DNA of 64,000 nt from Verrucomicrobiota bacterium. Lineage in GTDB: Bacteria; Verrucomicrobiota; Verrucomicrobiia; Chthoniobacterales; JACTMZ01. Of this stretch, positions 10,049 to 19,655 are shown piece by piece. Under the pieces are notes generated by a model that was not told the origin of the DNA, did not search any database, and saw only the letters and a list, made by a program, of their open reading frames with translations. The translations under genes were made by a program, and so were the position numbers. The stretch spans positions 1 through 64,000 of the forward strand of contig JAQBWH010000004.1 of the NCBI GenBank assembly GCA_027624625.1. The letters run 5' to 3'. The number at the start of each line of letters is the position of its first letter. Within the stretch, counting starts at the first letter, position 1.

Positions 10049-10771
10049 ATGGCGCCGACCGCCTCCCTCTATTCACCCGGGTTTATCGAGCGGGACCATG
10101 GATCGTGGTCGCTCGAGGTGGCCGGAGACGAAGCTGCCTCGCGTGGTGACCAGCGCGAAGCTCTTTCCTGCTGGGCCGAATGCCGGGGTATTCTCAGCGC
10201 CCGGGCCAAGTCGGCCGACGCGGCGCGTGTTGTTTTGAAAATGGCCATGGCCGAGGAAAGTTTGGGCGATGTGCAGGATGCCTCTGCCCACTATCTTGAG
10301 GCTGCCGATCTCTACAAGCTGGCCGGCGAAAAACATCACGTGCCGATGTGCCTGAACAATCTTGCCATGCTGCGAAAGCTCTCCGGTGACTTGGAGAAAG
10401 CCTCTCTTCTTCTCTCTCGCGCCCTCGACGAGGCCTCGCTTTGTCACGGAAGTTCGCACGGGGAGACCGCTCTGATTGCTACCAATCTCGGCGCGGTGCT
10501 CTGCGAGTGCGGCGATCTGCTCGGTGCCGAGCAATGCCACATGCAGGCTCTCGGGATTAGGGAACAACTCTTCGGGCCGACCCATCCCGAGGTCGGCCTG
10601 AGTCTTGGCCATCTCGGAGTGCTTCACCAATTGCGGGGCGATCGCGACGGGGCCCGCCGTTTTTACTGTTCCGCCCTGGCCATTCTTGACGAGTTCCCCC
10701 GACTGCACGACGCCGAACGAGTCATTCTCCGCGAAAACCTGGCCGGTCTGGTCTCTAAGCAACTGCCTTAA
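10049..10771 (+). CDS. Tetratricopeptide repeat protein
   Basis: TPR-like repeats: 'CLNNLAMLRKLSGDLEKASLLLSRALDEAS', 'ATNLGAVLCECGDLLGAEQCHMQALGI', 'LSLGHLGVLHQLRGDRDGARRFYCSAL'. Confidence 0.8.
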   Translation: MAPTASLYSPGFIERDHGSWSLEVAGDEAASRGDQREALSCWAECRGILSARAKSADAARVVLKMAMAEESLGDVQDASAHYLEAADLYKLAGEKHHVPMCLNNLAMLRKLSGDLEKASLLLSRALDEASLCHGSSHGETALIATNLGAVLCECGDLLGAEQCHMQALGIREQLFGPTHPEVGLSLGHLGVLHQLRGDRDGARRFYCSALAILDEFPRLHDAERVILRENLAGLVSKQLP

Positions 10772-10902
10772 TCGAAGCGCGCCGGTTCTTTAGTGGTTCG
10801 CGGCAGGGTGATATTTCGTAAGAGAGAGCCCGCTAGTAATTTATAAAATTGTCCTGATCTCAGTATTGACGTTCACTGGTGGGTGCTTATTTCTGGAGGT
10901 CC

Positions 10903-11773
10903 ATGGAAACGAGACTTCCTACGCTTGCTCGAATAGAGGTCAACGGAATCAGGAAAAAGTCCCAAGGACGCCAGCTGCTGGTAACCACGTTGGCCTTCGT
11001 GTTTTGGTCGTTTATCGCTCACGCTGCTGTCGTCATCGATCCTTTGTCATGGGGTATGCATCCTGGCGACTCGTTTCGGCTTGTGGTGATCACTGCGGGT
11101 AGGACCACAGCGTCCAGTTCGTCCATTGCCACCTACGATTCTTTCGTCAACACACAGGGACTTTCGGGGATCACGTACAACGGCACATCCCTCGGATGGC
11201 AAGCACTTGGGCTAACGCCATCGTCTTCACCCCTGACGGACGCTTCCCGTTACAGTTCGCAGGCCAACGCAAAAAGGATTTACAATCTTAACGGCAGTCT
11301 GGTCTCCAACACCACGAACGGTACAGCCTTCTGGAAGATGTCCGGCTATAACGCGCACCTGGCGCCGATCGATTGGACCATCAACGGGAGTGGCAATCTC
11401 GCCCAGGTCAACGGGTCCCAGCTCGTCTGGACCGGCTTCGACATTGACGGCTCAGTGGCTAGCGCACGGGACTATGATTCGAATGGCTTTCAAATCGGCA
11501 CGGTGGCAGCCGCGTTAGGCCAGAGTGTGAGTTATCTAGACTATGACTTTTCCAGTAGCACAACGAGCTCCAGGACCCTTAATCCCTACGCGGGCCGGAG
11601 CGTCTGCCAATGGCTGGGCGGCGCTTGATAATAGTGCCCTTACCACGGAGCTGCCGATGTATGCGATGTCAGAGCTGATCACGGTGACTGCCGTTCCTGA
11701 ACCTTCCACCTCTACTCTCGCTGGCTTGGCCTGCGTCGTTTATTTGCTTTGGCGGCGGCGGACGCGCGCTTGA
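10903..11773 (+). pseudogene. PEP-CTERM sorting-domain protein interrupted by a frameshift
   Basis: SD GGAGG before ATG 10903; frame 1 ends at 11628, while C-terminal 'VPEPSTSTLAGLACVVYLLWRRRTRA' (PEP-CTERM) lies in the +1 frame (ORF 11543-11773). Confidence 0.75.
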
Positions 11774-11882
11774 AGTCTGGCTCCTGGCGGCATCCCTCAA
11801 CACAAAGAACGGCAAAGCTGGCGGTACGGATCTGCTCCCACCGTGCGCGCGTGCGGGACCATGCCTGGGTCGAAGCAGGTGA

Positions 11883-12740
11883 TCAACGACCCGGGGCACG
11901 GAGGAGAAGGGTGACCCATTTGCCGCGGCGGTTGGCGGCTTCAAGTTGAAGGCCCCGGGCGGTGAAAGTGGCCAAAGTTTCCTGTTCCAAGCTGCTCAGG
12001 ATGCCGGAGAGAATAAGGTAGGCCTCCGGTTTCAAGGTGGCGACGATTTGCGGGGCGGCGGCGCAAAGGATTTCGCTGAAGACATTGGCCATGACCAACG
12101 GATAGCGGCGGGTCGGCCGCCATTTGAGGAGATCGCGACGGGTCAGGGTAATGCGGGTGCAGCGGTTACGGTGGAGGTTGGCGCGGGCGGCGGGGAGGGC
12201 GCGCGGATCGTAGTCGAAAGCATCGACGCGGGTGGCACCGAATTTTTCGGCGGCAATGGCCAAAATGCCGGAGCCAGTGCCGATATCCAAGGCGGTCCAC
12301 CCAGGTTCCTGACCGGCCGCTGCACGGCGGAGCAGGCGCAGGCAGGACGCGGTGGTGGCATGTTCGCCGGTCCCGAAAGCCATTGCCCCGGCGATGCGAA
12401 GGAGGATGCGGGGTTTGGGGCGAGTGGCCGGCCAGCGTCCGTGGGCGTCGATCACCGCAAGGTCGGACGCGAATTGCAGCGTCCGCCGCGGGGCATTGGC
12501 GCGGCGGGCGATTTTCGCGGCGTCGATGGTTTCGATTTTCCCGCCGAAATCCCGCTCGAGATGCCGCAGGGTGGCGTCAGTGGCATAAGCTTCCCAGCGG
12601 ACCAGTCTTCCGCCCGGACGGGCAAGGGTGACCAAGCCGGTCCCGAGGAATGAGAGTCGTTCGCGCCACGCATCTTCATGGTGGGCGGAGGCATGACGCA
12701 CCCAACGCCGGACGTGGCGTGGGGCCGGTTTGGAAGTCAT
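11883..12740 (-). CDS. prmA: Ribosomal protein L11 methyltransferase
   Basis: 'AMAFGTGEHATTASCLRLL', 'ALDIGTGSGILAIAAEKFGA', 'VMANVFSEIL'. Confidence 0.88.
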   Translation of the reverse strand: MTSKPAPRHVRRWVRHASAHHEDAWRERLSFLGTGLVTLARPGGRLVRWEAYATDATLRHLERDFGGKIETIDAAKIARRANAPRRTLQFASDLAVIDAHGRWPATRPKPRILLRIAGAMAFGTGEHATTASCLRLLRRAAAGQEPGWTALDIGTGSGILAIAAEKFGATRVDAFDYDPRALPAARANLHRNRCTRITLTRRDLLKWRPTRRYPLVMANVFSEILCAAAPQIVATLKPEAYLILSGILSSLEQETLATFTARGLQLEAANRRGKWVTLLLRAPGR

Positions 12741-12802
12741 GGCATCACGCTGGATTTATTTGCTTCGCGGCACAAGTCCGGGCCGTTTAAGGTTTTCCCA
12801 TC

Positions 12803-13243
12803 ATGATGAAATCATATGCGCGGTGGATGGCCGGGGACGGAGGAGAGTGTCTCAAAGATGTTGGTCTGCTTGTCCTGCGGGTCTGGCTGGGACTGTCCAT
12901 GCTTCTTTTGCATGGCTGGGGCAAGTTTGCGGGTTATGCCGACAAAGCGGGTGGCTTTCCTGATCCCATCGGGGTGGGCAACGCGATGAGTTTGAGCCTG
13001 GTCATTTTTTCCGAGTTTTTTTGCGCTGCTTTGCTCGTGGCGGGTTTGGCCGCGCGGTTCGCTTTGGTGCCCCTCGTTGTCACCATGGCGGTGGCTTTTT
13101 TCCTCATTCATGGCGGGCGTTTGGTCGGCGACGGCAGCGGTGAAATGGCCTTCCTTTACCTCGCCGGATTTGTCGCCCTCTTGATCGCGGGTCCGGGTCG
13201 CTATTCCTTCGACCACTACATCCTTCGCGCTTTTCGCGGGTAG
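12803..13243 (+). CDS. DoxX family membrane protein
   Basis: 'LVLRVWLGLSMLLLHGWGKFAGYADKAGGFPDP' plus four hydrophobic segments. Confidence 0.85.
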   Translation: MMKSYARWMAGDGGECLKDVGLLVLRVWLGLSMLLLHGWGKFAGYADKAGGFPDPIGVGNAMSLSLVIFSEFFCAALLVAGLAARFALVPLVVTMAVAFFLIHGGRLVGDGSGEMAFLYLAGFVALLIAGPGRYSFDHYILRAFRG

Positions 13244-13276
13244 GATCAGCCGGCGGCCCGCTAGAATATCCGGCTT

Positions 13277-14581
13277 ATGCACGAGTTTTCTTATCGCGAC
13301 GGGGTGCTCTGCTGTGAAGGGGTGGCCTTGACGGACTTGGCCGCGGAGCACGGGACGCCGCTCTATGTCTACAGCGCGAAGACGATCCGCGACCATTACC
13401 GCCGGCTGGACGAGGCTTTGTCGGGGCTCGATCACCGGGTGTGCTTTGCCATGAAGGCGAACTCAAATCTTGCGGTGCTCAATTTGCTGGCCCGTGAGGG
13501 CGCGGGATTCGACATCGTCTCGGGTGGGGAACTTTTCCGCGTGCTCCAATCTGGCGGGCGGGCGGATTCCTGCACTTTTGCCGGGGTGGGCAAGACGCGG
13601 GAGGAAATCGAATATGCGCTGAAGGAAGGCGTTTATTCCTTCAATGTGGAGTCGGAGCCGGAGTTGGAATTCATCAACGAGGTGGCGGGGGCTTTGGGAA
13701 AAAAGGCGCCGGTGGCCTTACGGGTCAATCCTGATGTTGATGCCCAGACGCACAAATACATTTCGACCGGCAAAAGCCACAACAAGTTCGGCATCGGAAT
13801 CGACCGTATCCTCGGGGTTTATGCCCAGGCGGCAAAGTTGCCGCATTTGCAGATCCGCGGGATCCAGACGCACATCGGGTCCCAGATTCTCGAGACGACA
13901 CCCTTCGTCGAAGCGCTGGGCAAGCTCGCGCCGATCGTCGAGGAGTTGAAAAAATCTTACGGTATTGAATTCTTCAGCATCGGGGGCGGAGTGGGGATCG
14001 TCTACCATGGTACGCTGGAAAGCGGGGCGCCCGACTGGTGGCTTCGGGCCAACGGGGACGGCGGAAAGCGGATCGGATTCGACGACTATGCCCGTGCGGT
14101 CGTGCCTTTGCTCAAACCGCTCGGGTTGAAAATCCTGCTCGAACCGGGCCGCAGTCTGGTCGGCAACGCGGGAGCGCTGCTGGCCAGCGTGCTTTATGTC
14201 AAGAAAACGCCGGCGAAAAATTTTGTTATCACCGACGCGGGGATGAACGACTTGATTCGGCCCGCTTTGTACGAGGGCCACCACGAGATTGTTCCTCTCC
14301 AAGAACCGCCGGCCGGTGCTCCGCACGGGCCGGTCGATGTGGTCGGTCCGGTCTGCGAAAGCGGTGATTTTTTTGCCCAGGATCGCGAATTACCCGAAGT
14401 GCAGGCTGGCGAAAAAATCGCGCTACTCAGCGCGGGAGCGTATGGATTTGTCATGGCGTCGAACTACAATTCGCGGCGTTTGCCGGCCGAGATTTTGGTC
14501 GACGGGGGCCACTCGGAAGTGGTCCGGGCGCGGCAATCGTGGGATGACCTGGTGGCCGGGGAACGAGTACCGGGGAAGTAG
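13277..14581 (+). CDS. lysA: Diaminopimelate decarboxylase
   Basis: 'VCFAMKANSNLAVLNLLAREGAGFDIVSGGE', 'IGGGVGI', 'LEPGRSLVGNAG', 'GPVCESGDFF'. Confidence 0.95.
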   Translation: MHEFSYRDGVLCCEGVALTDLAAEHGTPLYVYSAKTIRDHYRRLDEALSGLDHRVCFAMKANSNLAVLNLLAREGAGFDIVSGGELFRVLQSGGRADSCTFAGVGKTREEIEYALKEGVYSFNVESEPELEFINEVAGALGKKAPVALRVNPDVDAQTHKYISTGKSHNKFGIGIDRILGVYAQAAKLPHLQIRGIQTHIGSQILETTPFVEALGKLAPIVEELKKSYGIEFFSIGGGVGIVYHGTLESGAPDWWLRANGDGGKRIGFDDYARAVVPLLKPLGLKILLEPGRSLVGNAGALLASVLYVKKTPAKNFVITDAGMNDLIRPALYEGHHEIVPLQEPPAGAPHGPVDVVGPVCESGDFFAQDRELPEVQAGEKIALLSAGAYGFVMASNYNSRRLPAEILVDGGHSEVVRARQSWDDLVAGERVPGK

Positions 14582-14650
14582 CGCGGAGGCCGGCATGGGC
14601 GACCTCCTGAGCTCGTCGAAGTGAAGCAGCCCGCCTGCGGCGCGTCATGA

Positions 14651-15550
14651 TCAAGGCCGGGCAGTGGTTCTGGTCGGGGGCAAATCGAGGGGTCGGCCGA
14701 CGAAAATGCCGGCGTGTTTCCCGAACTTGTTGAGGTAGTCGCTCAATCGGTTGTCGAGGACGACCTCGCGGTGGTTTTTCGAGGCATGAAGGAAGCGCAG
14801 AACTCCGTTTTTATCCCGCGAGGCGATGCCGACGTGGGAGGTGTAGGTCTCGTGCCAGGTGGTGACGATACAGATGATGTCGCCATTGCGCAGTTGCGAC
14901 TCGATGCGGGGCACTTGAGCCTTCGGGACGTAGGTGATACCCCGGCGGGAGAGTTCGTTTTCCACCCGGATAAATTCCGGGACCATGGAGGGATCGGCCC
15001 GCAGCTGGCGGTAAAGATGCGGCTTTTTCCCCATATAAGCCATGCGCCGGTGGAGTTTTTTGCCACCGAGCGAGGGTGTGATGTCTTTGACCAATCCGCG
15101 CCGTTCGTTGTCCTGGATCCAGTCCTCCAGATGATGCAGTCGTGAATCGAACCGTCCGGTGCAGCGACCCCCGCGGTAGCGGTCCATTTCGATGAGGCGC
15201 AGCATTTCCTGCGGCGAGTAGGGCGGAGAGTGCAGGGCGACAAGGCGCCCCATGGCGAGGGCGATTTCGAATAGTGTCCAGCAGTCCATTCCCTTCATGT
15301 TGACCGACGGGGACTCGATCACATCGTGCAATTCCAAGGTGTAATTCACGTAGGGTGTCCCGCGCAGGGCGAGGGCGAATTTGTTCACCCGCTCCCCGAG
15401 CGGCAGTTTGGCCCAGCCGGCGCGGTAGCCGCGTTCCATGACCTGTTGAAATTTGTCCGGCCCGACAAAGGTTCGCTCCGGAGGCAATCCGGCGAAAGCC
15501 GGGCGGGATAGGACAAACAACAAAGCGAGCAAAAGAAAAGTGGCACGCAT
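14651..15550 (-). CDS. DUF1460-type (N-acetylmuramoyl-L-alanine amidase-like, NlpC/P60-fold) exported protein
   Basis: Signal peptide; 'GTPYVNYTLELHD..VNMKGMDCWTLFEIALAMGRL', 'ITYVPKAQVPRIESQLRNGDIICIVTTWHETYTSHVGIA'. Confidence 0.75.
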   Translation of the reverse strand: MRATFLLLALLFVLSRPAFAGLPPERTFVGPDKFQQVMERGYRAGWAKLPLGERVNKFALALRGTPYVNYTLELHDVIESPSVNMKGMDCWTLFEIALAMGRLVALHSPPYSPQEMLRLIEMDRYRGGRCTGRFDSRLHHLEDWIQDNERRGLVKDITPSLGGKKLHRRMAYMGKKPHLYRQLRADPSMVPEFIRVENELSRRGITYVPKAQVPRIESQLRNGDIICIVTTWHETYTSHVGIASRDKNGVLRFLHASKNHREVVLDNRLSDYLNKFGKHAGIFVGRPLDLPPTRTTARP

Positions 15551-15664
15551 TGCGGCGGAAGTTACCACAGGAGGCGGCAAGGCGCCAACCGGGCCTTACC
15601 GCAAAGTTCTTATTAGTAATTATTCTTGAAACAATTTGCTTTTGGCCTGAGATTGGAGGATCCG

Positions 15665-16117
15665 ATGGCCACCAAGACTGCCAGTCCCGAAAAACAGCTC
15701 AAACGCTACGAGGAATCGATCGCGCAGGACGGCCTGCGTCTGACCCGCCAGCGCAAGCATGTTTACGGGGCCCTGCTCCAACAGCAGGACCACCCGACGG
15801 CCATGGAAGTCTTCCTGCGGGCCAGGCCCGAGATGGAATCCCTCTCGCTGGCCACGGTCTACAATGTTCTCGAAACGCTGGCCGAGCGCGGGTTGGTCCG
15901 CAAGGTGCATCTGGACAGCGGGTCCACCCGTTATTGCGCAAACAATGCCAAACACGGGCACTTTACCTGCACCGGTTGCGGCGCGGTCATGGATGTGCCG
16001 CTCCTGCCCGGCGCCGAATTGGAAAAGCTCCATCATCTGCCCCGCGGCTACACCGTGACGCAGCAGGAAGTTTCCCTGCACGGCCTCTGCGCGACCTGCC
16101 GGAAAAACCATCACTAA
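15665..16117 (+). CDS. Fur/PerR-family transcriptional regulator
   Basis: '[18 protein letters not shown]', '[19 protein letters not shown]', CxxC pairs 'CTGC' and 'CATC'; immediately precedes suf genes. Confidence 0.9.
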   Translation: MATKTASPEKQLKRYEESIAQDGLRLTRQRKHVYGALLQQQDHPTAMEVFLRARPEMESLSLATVYNVLETLAERGLVRKVHLDSGSTRYCANNAKHGHFTCTGCGAVMDVPLLPGAELEKLHHLPRGYTVTQQEVSLHGLCATCRKNHH

Positions 16118-16121
16118 TTTT

Positions 16122-16886
16122 ATGAAACATCTCAAAATTGACAACCTGCACGTCAGCATCGGCGACCGCGAAATCCTCCGCGGCCTGAGCCTCGATCTGC
16201 CGACCGGTCAAGTGCACGCCATCATGGGGCCGAACGGTTCGGGCAAAAGCACGCTGGCCAAAGTCATCGCCGGCCATCCCGACTACACGGTGACTTCCGG
16301 CGATATCCTTTTCGACGGCGAGAGCATCCTTGTCATGGAGCCCGACGCGCGGGCCCGCCAGGGTATTTTCCTCGCCTTCCAATACCCGAGCGAAATTCCC
16401 GGGGTGACCATCGCCAACTTCCTCCGTGCCGCCCTGCAGGCGCGCCTGCCCGAGGGTGAGGAACTGGAGGCCACCGAATATTACGCCAAGCTTTACGAGA
16501 AAATGGATCTCCTCGAGATGCCGCGGAATTTCACCTCGCGCGCGGTCAACGAGGGATTCTCCGGCGGCGAGAAAAAGCGCTGCGAAATCCTGCAAATGGC
16601 CATGCTGCAACCGACCTTCGCCCTGCTCGACGAAACCGATTCCGGTCTGGACATCGACGCCCTCAAGATCGTCTCGCACGGGGTCAACTCCCTCCGCGGG
16701 CCGGAGACCGGCATGCTCGTCATCACCCACTACCAGCGCCTGCTCAATTACATCGTGCCCGATTTTGTCCATGTCATGATCAATGGCCGTATTGTCGAAA
16801 GCGGCACGAAAGAACTTGCCCTCAAACTGGAGGCCGAAGGTTACGACTGGGCAACCGAGCCTGAAGCCGAAGCAGTCGGAGCCTGA
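16122..16886 (+). CDS. sufC: Fe-S cluster assembly ATPase SufC
   Basis: '[32 protein letters not shown]', '[38 protein letters not shown]'. Confidence 0.97.
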   Translation: MKHLKIDNLHVSIGDREILRGLSLDLPTGQVHAIMGPNGSGKSTLAKVIAGHPDYTVTSGDILFDGESILVMEPDARARQGIFLAFQYPSEIPGVTIANFLRAALQARLPEGEELEATEYYAKLYEKMDLLEMPRNFTSRAVNEGFSGGEKKRCEILQMAMLQPTFALLDETDSGLDIDALKIVSHGVNSLRGPETGMLVITHYQRLLNYIVPDFVHVMINGRIVESGTKELALKLEAEGYDWATEPEAEAVGA

Positions 16887-16906
16887 AACCCACGGAGAAC
16901 AAAACT

Positions 16907-18319
16907 ATGAGCAACACCCAAACCCAACTGGACATCGACCGCGAAAAAGGGAATTTCCGTTACGACGTCGACTACGAATTCGACGCCGGCACCGGGCTGA
17001 ACGAAAAGACGATCGACTACATTTGCGACGTCAAGGGCGAGCCCGATTGGATCCGTCAGTTCCGCAAGGACGCGCTGAAAAAATTCCTCGAGAAACCCAT
17101 GCCCACGCATTGGGCCTCGCACGATCTGGAGAACATCATTTTCGACAAGATCCGCTACTACCTTTCGCAGGGCGGACAAAAACCGAAAAAGACCTGGGAT
17201 GAAGTGCCGGAGGACGTCAAACGGACCTTCGAGCGGCTCGGCATTCCCGAGCAGGAGCGCAAGTTCCTCGCCGGCGTCGAGGCCCAATTCGACAGCGAGG
17301 CGGCCTACTCGAACATCAAGGAGGCGGTCGGCAAGCAGGGCGTCATTTTTATGGGCAGCACGGACGCCCTCAAGGAGCGCCCGGAAATTTTCCGCAAGTG
17401 GTTCGGCAAAGTGATCCCGACGGGTGACAACAAATTCAGCGCGCTGAACAGCGCCGCTTTTAGTGGTGGCTCCTTCATTTACGTGCCGCCCGGGGTCAAG
17501 GTCTCGCACCCGCTGCAGGCCTACTTCCGCATCAACGCGGAAAACTTCGGCCAATTCGAGCGCACTCTGATCATCGCCGACGAGGGCGCCGAGGTGACCT
17601 ACATGGAGGGCTGTACCGCCCCGAAATTCGACACCGCCACCCTGCACAGCGCGGTGGTCGAGCTCGTCGCGCTCAAGGGCGCGAAAATCCAATACATCAC
17701 GGTGCAAAATTGGTCGAACAACGTCTTCAATCTGGTGACCAAGCGCGGCCTCGCGATGGAGGACGCCGAAGTCAAATGGATCGACTGCAACATTGGTTCG
17801 CGCCTGACCATGAAATACCCGGGTGTGGTCATGAAGGGCCGCCGGGCCCGCGGCGAAGTGATTTCCATCGCTCTGGCCGGCGATGGACAGCATCAGGACA
17901 CCGGCGCGAAAATGGTCCACGCAGCCGACGAAACCACGAGCAACATCGTGTCGAAGTCGATCAGCGTCGGCACCGGACGTGCCACTTACCGCGGACTGGT
18001 CAATATTCCGCGACACCTCAAGGGTTGCAAAAACAACACCGAGTGTGACGCCTTGCTCATCAATACCAGCAGCCGCACGGACACCTATCCGGCCATCACG
18101 GTGCGGGGGACGGGCAATGCCTGCCAGCACGAGGCCAGTGTCAGCCAGGTCAGCTCGGAGCAGATCTTCTACATGCAGCAGCGCGGACTGACCGAGGCGC
18201 AAGCCATGAGTTTGAGTGTCAACGGATTCGTCAACGACCTCGTTCGTCAATTCCCCATGGAATACAGCGTCGAACTGAAACGCCTCATCGATCTTGAGAT
18301 GGAAGGCTCGGTCGGCTGA
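16907..18319 (+). CDS. sufB: Fe-S cluster assembly protein SufB
   Basis: '[10 protein letters not shown]', '[36 protein letters not shown]', '[17 protein letters not shown]'. Confidence 0.97.
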   Translation: MSNTQTQLDIDREKGNFRYDVDYEFDAGTGLNEKTIDYICDVKGEPDWIRQFRKDALKKFLEKPMPTHWASHDLENIIFDKIRYYLSQGGQKPKKTWDEVPEDVKRTFERLGIPEQERKFLAGVEAQFDSEAAYSNIKEAVGKQGVIFMGSTDALKERPEIFRKWFGKVIPTGDNKFSALNSAAFSGGSFIYVPPGVKVSHPLQAYFRINAENFGQFERTLIIADEGAEVTYMEGCTAPKFDTATLHSAVVELVALKGAKIQYITVQNWSNNVFNLVTKRGLAMEDAEVKWIDCNIGSRLTMKYPGVVMKGRRARGEVISIALAGDGQHQDTGAKMVHAADETTSNIVSKSISVGTGRATYRGLVNIPRHLKGCKNNTECDALLINTSSRTDTYPAITVRGTGNACQHEASVSQVSSEQIFYMQQRGLTEAQAMSLSVNGFVNDLVRQFPMEYSVELKRLIDLEMEGSVG

Positions 18320-18344
18320 TCAGGTCGGAGGAACAATCGTGATC

Positions 18345-19655
18345 ATGGCTTCTGCATCCGTTTCCGGTGTACCCTTGATGGAAGGCGCCCTTGTCGAGGG
18401 CCAATGGCCCGAATGGTTCGTCGCCTCGCGTCAGCGTGGCTGGGCGGACTTTGAAAAGCTCCCTGCGCCTGCGCCGAAGGACGAAAAGTGGCGTTTCTCC
18501 AAGGTCAAAGCCCTGGCCTTGGACAGCTTCCGCTATCCGGCCGCGGTGGCCGATGCCGCCGCGCTGGTCGGTCGCTCGACCGGTCTTGGCGAGTCCGCCG
18601 CCCGTTTCGTTTTCGGGAACAACCGCCTGCTTGCCGCCACGGCTCCCGCTGCGGAACTAGTCAAGGCCGGGCTCGTCGTCATGACCCTTGAAGAGGCGGC
18701 GAGCAAACACGCCGATCTGGTGGAAAAACATTTCATGGCGCACGAGGCCAAGCTCGGCTCGGCCAAATACGCCGCCTTGCACCGCTCCGGTCCGGTCAAC
18801 GGCGTCTTCATTCGCGTCCCGGAAAATCTCGAGGTCGTTCTGCCCATCGAAATTTTCCACTGGGTCGAGGGTGAAAATTCCGCCGTTTTCCCGCACACCC
18901 TCGTGGTCTGCCAACGCCAGAGCAAGGCGACCGTCGTCGATTGTTTCCGTAGTTCGGACGATGCACCCGCTTTCGCCTGCGGGGTCAACGACTTGGTCGT
19001 CGAGGAAGGCGCCAAGCTCAACTATGTGGCCGTGCAACAATGGAGCCTCGCCACCACCGCGTTTCATCTCAACTCCACCACGGTCGGACGCGATGCCGCC
19101 TGCCTCGGTATGCAGGTCAACCTGGGAGGCAAGTTCATCCGCGGCGAGAGCTACAGCCGCATGGTCGCGGAAGGCGCCCGCAGCGACATGCTTTCGGTCA
19201 ACATCGCCAGCGGCGAGCAGATGATCGACCAGCGCACCTTTCAAGATCACGCCAAGCCCAGCGCGACGAGCGATCTGCTTTACCAGAACGCTCTGACCGG
19301 CAAAGGACGAACCGTGTTCAGCGGAGTGATTCGCGTCGAACCCGGCGCCCACAAGACCGATGCCTACCAAAAGGTCCGCAATATCGTCCTGAGCGACGAG
19401 GCCGAGGCAAACAGCATGCCCGGTCTGGAGATCGAGGCGGACGACGTTCGTTGCACCCACGGCGCGACGACATCGCAGGTCGATGATCGCGAATTATTCT
19501 ACCTGCTGGCCCGCGGCATACGTCCGGAGGCGGCACAGCAACTTTTGGTCATGGGCTTCTTCAACACCGTGCTTGATCGTCTGCCGGACGCCCGGCTGCG
19601 CGGGCCCATCGAGAGCTTGGTGGAAGCACGCCTGAAGGCCGCGTTGCCAGCTTAG
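18345..19655 (+). CDS. sufD: Fe-S cluster assembly protein SufD
   Basis: SufB/D C-terminal fold: 'GVIRVEPGAHKTDAYQKVRNIVLSDEAEANSMPGLEIEADDVRCTHGATTSQVD'. Confidence 0.94.
   Translation: MASASVSGVPLMEGALVEGQWPEWFVASRQRGWADFEKLPAPAPKDEKWRFSKVKALALDSFRYPAAVADAAALVGRSTGLGESAARFVFGNNRLLAATAPAAELVKAGLVVMTLEEAASKHADLVEKHFMAHEAKLGSAKYAALHRSGPVNGVFIRVPENLEVVLPIEIFHWVEGENSAVFPHTLVVCQRQSKATVVDCFRSSDDAPAFACGVNDLVVEEGAKLNYVAVQQWSLATTAFHLNSTTVGRDAACLGMQVNLGGKFIRGESYSRMVAEGARSDMLSVNIASGEQMIDQRTFQDHAKPSATSDLLYQNALTGKGRTVFSGVIRVEPGAHKTDAYQKVRNIVLSDEAEANSMPGLEIEADDVRCTHGATTSQVDDRELFYLLARGIRPEAAQQLLVMGFFNTVLDRLPDARLRGPIESLVEARLKAALPA

Noticed and set aside
9904-10149. ORF with 'ERLGHCPRCAAVLTCGHG' that could look like a frameshifted RecO zinc motif
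   Set aside because: It overlaps the RecO C-terminus in another frame and the following residues do not resemble RecO; a short RecO is more likely than a frameshift, though not excluded
14582-14650. Short inverted GGAGG/CCTCC and GCGCG segments between lysA and the DUF1460 gene, considered as a bidirectional terminator
   Set aside because: Stem is discontinuous and no T-run occurs on either strand
15605-15640. AT-rich TTATTAGTAATTATTCTTG considered as a Fur/PerR box upstream of the Fur-like gene
   Set aside because: Imperfect match to the 7-1-7 palindrome; noted only as a place to test binding
16841-18250. 469-aa minus-strand ORF
   Set aside because: Antisense to sufB; composition (His/Asp/Val-rich) typical of shadow ORFs
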